Below the pieces are notes generated by a model. That model did no database searches, was not told the DNA's origin, and saw nothing but the letters and a program-made list of their open reading frames with translations. Position numbers and translations under genes: made by a program. Positions 1 through 4,808 of a stretch of DNA of 7,097 nucleotides are shown in pieces. Source of the stretch: an uncultured Blautia sp. (GTDB taxonomy: Bacteria; Bacillota; Clostridia; Lachnospirales; Lachnospiraceae); NCBI GenBank assembly GCA_934358405.1, contig CAKRKL010000101.1:1-7097 (forward strand), read 5' to 3'. Position 1 is the stretch's first letter. Each line of letters starts with the position of its first letter.

Positions 1-2
1 GT

Positions 3-98
3 GAATATGGAATAAAAAAGGAAGAGGTTCTGGAGGATGTGCAAATGGTAGTGGAAACCTTATGCAAAAGGGGTGTGCTGCAGCAGTCTGCGCAGTAA
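3..98 (+). CDS. C-terminal end of a PqqD-like protein (partial, 5' end outside the window)
   Basis: An open frame enters from the left edge and runs 31 codons to a TAA at 96-98. The residues begin EYGIKKEEVLEDVQMVVETL and end CKRGVLQQSAQ. This matches the last helices of PqqD-type domains, which typically read Tyr-Gly, an acidic helix with Glu-Asp-Val, then a helix ending in Arg-Gly-(Leu/Val)-Leu. PqqD domains are the usual leader-peptide recognition elements of RiPP pathways; they bind a precursor leader and present it to an enzyme. Only the end is visible, so a stand-alone PqqD protein and the tail of a larger enzyme cannot be told apart. Its last 39 bases overlap the end of the convergent S26 peptidase gene. 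The PqqD reading is inferred from a short stretch, but the second, clearer PqqD domain at 2946-4118 supports it. Confidence 0.6.
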   Translation, partial: EYGIKKEEVLEDVQMVVETLCKRGVLQQSAQ

Positions 99-524
99 GG
101 CTGTCAGCCGGAAGCATACAGGCCGTATGGGAAGCATGGTAAGCCATAGAAAGGAAAGAAAACGGTAAAGTGGATTTTTGACAGAAAAATTTTTTCCCTT
201 CCGGATAAAGCCTACCAGCTTTCCACGTATCTGATCCGGGCGAAGGGGACCTTCCACCTCAGACTGATTGTCACCTACCATGTAGATCCCCTCAGGCGCA
301 ATGCGGCAGATGCGGTGCAGGACAAGAATACTATGATCACGGCGATATAGAATCACATCATTTCTACGAAGGGATTCCAAAGCTGCCTGCTGGATCAGAG
401 CTTCATCTCTGCCGGGAATGAAAAGGGGGTACATGCTGTAGCCCTGAGGCTTGAGCTTCAGGATATTTCCATCCTGAAGGAGCTGTTCCATATCTATTTG
501 GTTTGAGCTGTCTTTTGTATTCAT
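60..524 (-). CDS. S24/S26 family serine peptidase, SipW/ER-type signal peptidase-like
   Basis: A protein of 154 residues. The signal peptidase boxes appear in order: GYSMYP at 28-33 with the candidate nucleophile Ser30, RRNDVILYRR at 53-62, VLHRI at 68-72 with His70, and MVGDN at 82-86. A His in the second catalytic box, where bacterial LepB has Lys, is the mark of the SipW/archaeal/ER-type Ser-His enzymes. Unlike typical signal peptidases it has no N-terminal membrane anchor; the first 25 residues are polar. The only hydrophobic stretch is C-terminal (about 119-145), broken by Pro and Arg, so it may be a weak membrane association segment. The ATG at 522-524 is preceded by AAAGGA at a 5-base spacing. 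The gene diverges from the small substrate-like gene at 762 and lies beside PqqD-like genes, which suggests it removes a leader from a dedicated substrate rather than acting as the general signal peptidase. Its own promoter is visible upstream. Confidence 0.85.
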   Translation of the reverse strand: MNTKDSSNQIDMEQLLQDGNILKLKPQGYSMYPLFIPGRDEALIQQAALESLRRNDVILYRRDHSILVLHRICRIAPEGIYMVGDNQSEVEGPLRPDQIRGKLVGFIRKGKNFSVKNPLYRFLSFLWLTMLPIRPVCFRLTALLRRLLQHTPFA

Positions 525-572
525 AGCTGTCCTTTCAAATATGTTCTAATGCTTTTAGGGACTGGTAGGATC

Positions 573-601
573 ATTATAGCATTGGATAAAAGAATTCACA
601 A
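573..601 (-). promoter_or_regulatory. Sigma-A-type promoter for the S26 peptidase gene
   Basis: Read on the minus strand, TTGTGA (596-601) is followed after exactly 17 bases by a perfect TATAAT (573-578). Initiation would fall near 566, giving a leader of about 40 bases before the ATG at 524. The -35 matches four of six consensus bases. Confidence 0.65.
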
Positions 602-617
602 GAAAAGGAATGGAGCG

Positions 618-634
618 TGTCTGAAAAACAGACA
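618..634. promoter_or_regulatory. Inverted repeat between divergent promoters, possible operator
   Basis: TGTCTGAAAAACAGACA is a perfect 6-base inverted repeat around five A residues. It lies 16 bases beyond the -35 of the minus-strand peptidase promoter and 38 bases before the -35 of the plus-strand substrate promoter. The position and 17-base size suit a dimeric regulator acting on both promoters, and the XRE protein encoded at 4213-4545 is the obvious candidate. No second copy of the exact motif was found in the window, so operator function is inferred. Confidence 0.4.
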
Positions 635-672
635 AAAATTATATGGAAATGGTGAGAAATTCCTATAAATAC

Positions 673-701
673 TTGACTTTGAGCCATTTAGTAATTATTA
701 T
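673..701 (+). promoter_or_regulatory. Strong sigma-A-type promoter of the small substrate-like gene
   Basis: TTGACT (673-678) and TATTAT (696-701) are separated by exactly 17 bases; each hexamer differs from consensus at one position. Transcription should start near 708, giving a 5' leader of about 54 AT-rich bases. The ribosome binding site AGGAG at 751-755 stands 6 bases before the ATG at 762. Strong promoter, strong RBS and a private terminator indicate a highly expressed monocistronic gene. Confidence 0.75.
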
Positions 702-761
702 AAAAACATAAAAAAAGGCATCAGAATAATAAAATAGTATTTCAAAAGAGAGGAGATATTT

Positions 762-1145
762 ATGATGAACACATATAAGAAACCTGTAGTATCTGTAGAT
801 TCCGGAATGGCAGAGGGCGTGTATGCAGCCAGTGGTGCTGCAGGAACCCTGAATGTGACTTATTATGGTGTTTGGGACAGATGGGGAACAAATGGCGGCA
901 AGGGACTTGCAATGGCTAACTGGTCTGGCATAAATGGAACGATTACATTAAATGTTACCTTCAATGACAATGTAGATCAGGCCGAGACAGATGATGCTTC
1001 TGTTCAGACATCCTGGTCCGGTCAGACTGCTACCTTTACATTTGCAAGTACAGCATCGAATCCGCTGACTATCGGAATTCATCTGAATCATGGAACAAGC
1101 ATTGATGATCTTAAGATGACAGGATTTACTTATTCAGTGAACTAA
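762..1145 (+). CDS. Putative leader-bearing substrate protein (RiPP-like or secreted polypeptide), cysteine-free, Gly/Ser/Thr/Asn-rich
   Basis: A protein of 127 residues. The N-terminus has KKP at 6-8, a short V-x-V strand, then GMAEGVYAASGAAG at 15-28. There is no hydrophobic core, so this is not a Sec signal. The small-residue run (Ala22-Ala27) looks like a protease processing site and resembles leader ends of peptides handled by dedicated exporters. Residues 29-127 alternate hydrophobic and polar residues (TLNVTYYGV at 29-37, TITLNVTF at 60-67, TATFTF at 89-94, LTIGIHL at 102-108), suggesting a small beta-sandwich. About a quarter of this part is Ser or Thr, it has four Trp, few Lys/Arg, many Asp, and no Cys anywhere. 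The NWSG, SWSG and TFTF stretches loosely recall carbohydrate-binding modules, but I cannot assign a family. Neighbours are a divergent S26 peptidase and a convergent ABC exporter/PqqD-kinase group. The ATG at 762 has the best RBS spacing (6 bases); a second ATG follows at 765. Substrate role is inferred from leader, size and context. Confidence 0.7.
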   Translation: MMNTYKKPVVSVDSGMAEGVYAASGAAGTLNVTYYGVWDRWGTNGGKGLAMANWSGINGTITLNVTFNDNVDQAETDDASVQTSWSGQTATFTFASTASNPLTIGIHLNHGTSIDDLKMTGFTYSVN

Positions 1146-1147
1146 AA

Positions 1148-1188
1148 AGAAGAGGCGCAGAACCCACTACGGATTTTGCGTCTCTTTT
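1148..1188. terminator. Bidirectional rho-independent terminator between the substrate gene and the ABC exporter gene
   Basis: AGAGGCGCA (1151-1159) pairs with TGCGTCTCT (1177-1185) over nine base pairs including one G-T wobble, and A-T pairs extend the stem outwards. The plus strand continues into TTT and the minus strand reads out through a T-rich run (CTTCTTTTTAG). It starts right after the plus-strand stop at 1145 and touches the minus-strand stop at 1187-1189, so it can end both convergent transcripts. Confidence 0.8.
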
Positions 1189-2956
1189 AAAATTCCCGCA
1201 TCATTCTTTCAATTTCCACTTCATCAAGCACTTCACACTTTTTATCCCTTATAGCATAAACCCTTGTACAAATATTTAACACGGTTGGGCGATGGGTTGT
1301 CACAATGCAGGTTCTTGGATAAGTATCCTGCATAATATTTCGAAGCACCTTGCGCTCTGTAGCTACGTCCAGTGCGGAGGTTGCCTCATCCAAAAGCAAA
1401 ATGGGAGATTTGCGAAGCAGTGCTCTTGCAATGGAAAGCCGTTGTGCCTGACCCTCCGAAAAGCCGCCGCCCCGTTCCTTCACAATGCTTTGGATACCAT
1501 CGGGCAGCTGTTCCACAAAATCCCATGCGCAGGCAAGCTTTAGAGCTTCTACAATTTCCTCATCTGTGGCATCTGGTTTTACATTTCGCATATTTTCTGC
1601 AATAGTGCCCGAGAACATGGTGTTTCCCTGAGGCACGTAGGAGAACAGCTTTCTGGTGGACGGTGACATAGGAACCTGTTTTTCATGATTTTGTCCGGCA
1701 CAGATATGGAAGGTGCCGCTTTGCGCATACAAAAGAGAAAGAATCAGCCGCAGCATAGTTGTTTTTCCCTTGCCGGAAGGCCCTACCAGAGCTACGATCT
1801 CATGCGGGTATGCTTCCAGAGAAGCGTCTGCGAATACATGAGTTCCGGAACGATAAGTATAGTTCAGATGCTCCATGGAAAGCCCGAAGCCCTCTGAACG
1901 ATATTTTTTTTCAAAAGTATTTACAGCATCATCCTGACTGTAATCCTCCTGGGGCATTTCCACAATGTCCATAAGACGTCCGGCGGAAATCGTCAGGGAA
2001 ATAGCAGATGGAACCAGGCTGGCAAGGGAGTTTACAGAGCTTGTCAATGTGCCGGACAGAGACAGAAACATGGTCATGGTTCCGTAGCTGATAACATTAC
2101 TCCACACACGATAAATTCCCCATCCATAGCAGCTGTAAGATACAATAAATCCCACAATGGACATAAGCACAGAAGTGAGAATGGACATTCTCTGAAATTC
2201 CAGGCGCATGCCAATGTATTCCGTTTGCAGGGATTTCAGCTTTTCTGTATAAAACCGGATCAGGTCAAAGGCCTTGATGGTCTGGATATTGGAAAAGGCT
2301 TCCTGGTTGAAGCCGTACATTTTGGCATTCATAGCAGCACTTTTTTCATTGTTGTTCCGCATCCGCCTAAGAAGGGGACGGGACATCAGAGCGCTGAAAG
2401 GAATTCCAAGAAGGGCGAATAAGGCAAAGGTAGGGTCATAGTACAAGACTACAGCCAGAGCACTGATGAAACGGAAGGTATAAATGATCAGGTTAGGAAT
2501 CCAGTTCAGGATTCCGCTGGAGATATTAGAAGCATCTGAGCTCCAGCGGGTAACCAGGTCTCCGGTGTGGTAATCTGTCAGGGACTCCCAGTCGGTAATC
2601 AGCATTTTGGCAAAAATGTCATTCTTAATCTCGGAATCCACTTTAAGGCTGATGAAGGTGGATGCATAGCCGGATGCCTGGGAAACCAGAATGTTGGCTA
2701 TGGAAAAACCGATCATTGCAGCAAAGGTGGAGAGCAGCTTTCCGGTCTGATGCCCGGTGATAATGTCTACCAGATCCTTGGAAATCAGACTGGAAACCAG
2801 AGAAACGCAGGAGCCTGTAATTCCAAGGAGTGTATACAGGATCATGGATTTCCAGTAACGCCTTCCGTATTGATAGATCCAGAGCGTTTGCCGCCACATT
2901 TTCTGCAGTGTTCCCTGTCTGAGATGTTTCCAGATCAGCTGGAGCTTATTTTTCAT
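1187..2956 (-). CDS. ABC exporter half-transporter, fused permease and ATPase, without peptidase domain
   Basis: With the ATG at 2954-2956 the protein has 589 residues. Residues about 38-330 form the six-helix exporter membrane domain; the ATPase follows. Walker A is GPSGKGKTT at 392-400, the Q-loop VPQ at 441-443, the signature FSEGQ at 499-503 (usually LSGGQ), Walker B ILLLDE at 519-524 with catalytic Glu524, then SALD, and the H-loop His555 in TTHRP. All key residues are present, so it should be an active homodimeric exporter. It lacks the N-terminal C39 peptidase of bacteriocin exporters, so leader cleavage must come from elsewhere, probably the S26 peptidase. The frame opens further upstream to a TTG at 2977, but the ATG at 2956 has GGAGG six bases ahead and is preferred. 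It overlaps the end of the PqqD-kinase gene by 11 bases, implying coupled translation. It is the last gene of the XRE-kinase-exporter group and ends at a shared terminator. The substrate at 762-1145 is the likely cargo. Confidence 0.9.
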   Translation of the reverse strand: MKNKLQLIWKHLRQGTLQKMWRQTLWIYQYGRRYWKSMILYTLLGITGSCVSLVSSLISKDLVDIITGHQTGKLLSTFAAMIGFSIANILVSQASGYASTFISLKVDSEIKNDIFAKMLITDWESLTDYHTGDLVTRWSSDASNISSGILNWIPNLIIYTFRFISALAVVLYYDPTFALFALLGIPFSALMSRPLLRRMRNNNEKSAAMNAKMYGFNQEAFSNIQTIKAFDLIRFYTEKLKSLQTEYIGMRLEFQRMSILTSVLMSIVGFIVSYSCYGWGIYRVWSNVISYGTMTMFLSLSGTLTSSVNSLASLVPSAISLTISAGRLMDIVEMPQEDYSQDDAVNTFEKKYRSEGFGLSMEHLNYTYRSGTHVFADASLEAYPHEIVALVGPSGKGKTTMLRLILSLLYAQSGTFHICAGQNHEKQVPMSPSTRKLFSYVPQGNTMFSGTIAENMRNVKPDATDEEIVEALKLACAWDFVEQLPDGIQSIVKERGGGFSEGQAQRLSIARALLRKSPILLLDEATSALDVATERKVLRNIMQDTYPRTCIVTTHRPTVLNICTRVYAIRDKKCEVLDEVEIERMMREF

Positions 2957-4118
2957 GGAGCACCTCCAGTCGGTCAATCTCTTCCCGGATGACTTTTATA
3001 GCAGACTGGTTTTTCGTACAAAACAAATGGAGTATGGGAACCCGATCTGCGATTTCTTCGGCAAAGAAAAGATTTTTGGTCAGCTGACTCTCTTTCCAGG
3101 CCGGGGAAATCATTCTTTGCATTACCCGGAGAATCTGGTCCGAGGGGGAAAGCTCTTCCAGATAATCTCTGGCAGGATCCCTGCCGAGAAGGACGATTCC
3201 TCCAAGCTCATAGTTCTTTGTGGTATAAATTCCGGAAGTACCACACCAGGGAATGCCATAAACCATGATTCGGTTTTCATGGATTCCCAGAAGATTCAGA
3301 TCACCATTGAGAAAGGGTGTGCCAAGAAGCTGATGCCAGAGTCCGGTGTGGGTGGATTTGCCCATGCCAGAGTGCCCGGAAAAAAGCCATGCCTTTTCTC
3401 TGTAAAGTATGGATGCTGAATGAATGGCAAACAATCCGTTTTGTTGTGCAAGAAACAAGAAAAACAGACGAAGAGCATGAAAAAGATTCTCTGTCGTCTG
3501 ATCTGTGACTGCATTGGAACAGTAGAACCGAACATAGCTGCCGTCCAGGGTCATATGTACCTCATGAATATTTGACATCTGAGGAAACAAAACCACATAG
3601 CGGTCTTTGTTCTCGTAGATAGTCATATCTGAATTCTGAAGAAGTACTTGATGATAGCTGTGGGAAGCAGGTGCTCTTGTAATAAATTCTATTTCCTGCT
3701 CCGGCTTTTGGGCTGGAGAGGCGGTATAAAAATCTGCAAAGTGATTTCCTAAAAGCTGAATCGGTCCGTATAAATTGATAGAAAGACCGGCAATTTTCAT
3801 GCTGGCAGTGCATTCAACGGAAATTGGCTGAAGAGGCTCTGTTATCATTCCGAGAACAGTTAACTGAGTCAGGAAATCATTGACATCCTTTAAAACCTCC
3901 GAAAAAGAGTCTTCTCCAAGACCATATTGCTGTGTTAACATTTTTGCCAGGGTTTCCGGGTCAGAACCTTCGGTATGCTGGAGCACATTCCAAAGAAAAG
4001 TTCCGGTCTCGTTGAGGATCATTCCTTTTTTCTGATCAGCCATCTGCTGTCCATAAGGAAGAAGGTGGCTGACTCCTTTAATCTTTCTAAGCGTGTATCC
4101 GTGTTGGCACTGAAGCAT
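2946..4118 (-). CDS. PqqD domain fused to an HPr kinase-like (HprK-type) domain
   Basis: With the ATG at 4116-4118 the protein has 390 residues. Residues about 7-95 are a PqqD-type leader-recognition domain, with LNETGTFLWNVL at 35-46, an LxxxYG helix near 61-66, a VLKDVNDFL helix at 75-83 and GMI at 90-92. Residues about 100-215 are a poorly recognised linker domain. From 229 it resembles the catalytic domain of HPr kinase: FAIHSAS with His233, the P-loop GHSGMGKST at 248-256, NGD at 271-273 as the metal-binding acidic site, and GIPWCGTSG at 288-296. HprK enzymes phosphorylate Ser on proteins. In some lasso peptide clusters (for example paeninodin), HprK-like kinases phosphorylate the precursor. 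A leader-binding domain fused to a kinase therefore suggests substrate-directed phosphorylation. This is inference; an ATP-dependent chaperone role is the alternative. The frame continues to a TTG at 4172, but the ATG at 4118 follows AGGAAAGGAAT and starts just before the PqqD domain. The gene overlaps the exporter gene by 11 bases. Confidence 0.85.
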   Translation of the reverse strand: MLQCQHGYTLRKIKGVSHLLPYGQQMADQKKGMILNETGTFLWNVLQHTEGSDPETLAKMLTQQYGLGEDSFSEVLKDVNDFLTQLTVLGMITEPLQPISVECTASMKIAGLSINLYGPIQLLGNHFADFYTASPAQKPEQEIEFITRAPASHSYHQVLLQNSDMTIYENKDRYVVLFPQMSNIHEVHMTLDGSYVRFYCSNAVTDQTTENLFHALRLFFLFLAQQNGLFAIHSASILYREKAWLFSGHSGMGKSTHTGLWHQLLGTPFLNGDLNLLGIHENRIMVYGIPWCGTSGIYTTKNYELGGIVLLGRDPARDYLEELSPSDQILRVMQRMISPAWKESQLTKNLFFAEEIADRVPILHLFCTKNQSAIKVIREEIDRLEVLHEK

Positions 4119-4153
4119 AGTGAAAGTAATTCCTTTCCTGTTAATGAAAGCTG

Positions 4154-4180
4154 GTAACTGTGTAAGCACCAAACAGTTAC
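4154..4180. promoter_or_regulatory. Perfect 8-base inverted repeat between the XRE and PqqD-kinase genes
   Basis: GTAACTGT (4154-4161) and ACAGTTAC (4173-4180) are perfect inverse complements around an 11-base centre. The repeat sits in the 94-base gap between the XRE stop and the kinase start, about 35 bases upstream of the kinase ATG. Neither side has a clear T run, so it does not look like a simple terminator. It could be an operator for the XRE protein or an mRNA hairpin that adjusts expression between the two genes. No convincing promoter was found in this gap. Confidence 0.45.
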
Positions 4181-4212
4181 GAAATCAGATAAATTACAAC
4201 ACGCTTTAGAGT

Positions 4213-4545
4213 CTAATCTTCGTCCATCCAAACCTTCATGGTTTTCAGAAGCTTCTGCTTCTGTGGAACATCAAGCTTCTGCAGCTGCTGGGAAATCTCA
4301 CGGTCCAGGGCGGTTTCACGGTATTCGGAATCGATTCTGCCGATGAGGGAATCAAGGGAAATATTCAACAGTCTTGCATAATAGATCAGAATGCGCAGAG
4401 ACATTGCTGTACGGTTATTTTCCACGTTGCTGATGTAGCCTGGGGTTACGTTCAGGGCTTTGGCAACTTCTGCCTGAGTAAGCTTCATTTTGATTCGAAG
4501 TTCTTTCATTCGGGTTCCTAAATTTTCATAGTCGATTTGATTCAT
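4213..4545 (-). CDS. XRE-family helix-turn-helix transcriptional regulator
   Basis: A protein of 110 residues from the ATG at 4543-4545, which has GGAGAG seven to eight bases upstream. The frame extends to 4605, but the extra 20 residues (LPW, TDW, no RBS) precede the normal start of such domains. The Cro/CI-type DNA-binding fold covers about residues 9-67, with LTQAEVAKALNVTPGYISNV at 22-41 forming helices two and three, then ENNR and LLNISLDSLI. The C-terminus (about 76-110) is a charged helical tail rich in Gln, Leu and Lys that could mediate dimerisation. It precedes the PqqD-kinase and exporter genes in the same direction, so it is probably their local regulator. The two inverted repeats at 618-634 and 4154-4180 are possible targets. 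Repressor or activator role cannot be read from the sequence. Confidence 0.9.
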   Translation of the reverse strand: MNQIDYENLGTRMKELRIKMKLTQAEVAKALNVTPGYISNVENNRTAMSLRILIYYARLLNISLDSLIGRIDSEYRETALDREISQQLQKLDVPQKQKLLKTMKVWMDED

Positions 4546-4623
4546 ATTCACTCTCCAATCCGTTTTCAACCAGGGCAAAATATAACTTACCACAGGTATT
4601 TGCACTGTTTATTCATAGTATAA

Positions 4624-4653
4624 AGTATATAGAAAATATATGAAAAATGTAAG
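4624..4653 (-). promoter_or_regulatory. Possible promoter of the XRE gene
   Basis: On the minus strand CTTACA (4648-4653) is followed after 18 bases by TATACT (4624-4629). The -35 matches four and the -10 five of six consensus bases. The surroundings are very AT-rich and other pairings exist, so this is only the best of several weak candidates. It implies a leader of about 70 bases before the ATG at 4545. Confidence 0.35.
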
Positions 4654-4677
4654 CTGTAAATTGTATGCTATCTATTT

Positions 4678-4687
4678 TATAGCTATA
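4678..4687. repeat. Short AT-rich palindrome beside the consensus promoter
   Basis: TATAGCTATA is a perfect 10-base palindrome, eight bases before the -35 hexamer of the promoter at 4696-4724. In such AT-rich DNA it may be chance, but the position would suit an activator or repressor site. Confidence 0.2.
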
Positions 4688-4695
4688 TAGAACTT

Positions 4696-4724
4696 TTGAC
4701 AATTATTCCTGAGTTCTTTATAAT
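4696..4724 (+). promoter_or_regulatory. Perfect consensus sigma-A promoter for the gene at 4809
   Basis: TTGACA (4696-4701) and TATAAT (4719-4724) are both exact consensus with exactly 17 bases between them. Transcription should start near 4731, leaving a 5' leader of about 78 bases that begins with the hairpin at 4736-4767. The ribosome binding site GAGGTGA at 4795-4801 precedes the ATG at 4809 by seven bases. Confidence 0.85.
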
Positions 4725-4735
4725 GAAATGATGTT

Positions 4736-4767
4736 GGGGGCAAAAGGTTTTTTGACCTTTTGACCCT
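4736..4767 (+). promoter_or_regulatory. Stem-loop at the start of the 5' leader
   Basis: CAAAAGGT (4741-4748) pairs perfectly with ACCTTTTG (4755-4762) around a six-base loop. Beyond one G-A mismatch the stem continues with GGG (4737-4739) against CCC (4764-4766). The hairpin would begin within about ten bases of the predicted transcript start. No T run follows, so it is not a typical terminator. A tandem TTTTGACC repeat (4750-4757 and 4758-4765) lies within it. It may protect the mRNA 5' end or bind a regulator; no known riboswitch is recognised. Confidence 0.5.
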
Positions 4768-4808
4768 GGTATCATGAAATTAACCTGGAAAAAAGAGGTG
4801 ACAGATTT

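Noticed and set aside
98..108. GGCTGTCAGCC palindrome as a terminator of the PqqD-like gene
   Set aside because: It lies within the peptidase coding sequence, its loop would be only three bases and no T run follows.
762..840. Sec signal peptide at the start of the 127-residue protein
   Set aside because: Residues 8-27 contain Asp13, Glu18 and several Gly/Ser and no hydrophobic run of useful length.
762..1145. Lanthipeptide, sactipeptide or other cysteine-based RiPP precursor
   Set aside because: The protein contains no Cys and no lanthionine or radical SAM enzyme gene is in the window.
2567..2992. Plus-strand open frame of 141 codons opposite the ABC exporter gene
   Set aside because: It lies antisense to a clear ABC membrane domain, has no RBS and its Cys/Gly/Pro-rich translation resembles no protein family.
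4154..4180. Rho-independent terminator after the XRE gene
   Set aside because: The stem is followed on the minus strand by CAGCTTTCATT, not a T run, and its base pairs are mostly A-T.
4736..4767. Terminator or attenuator in the leader of the 4809 gene
   Set aside because: No T run follows the stem (next bases GGTATCATG), so intrinsic termination is unlikely.
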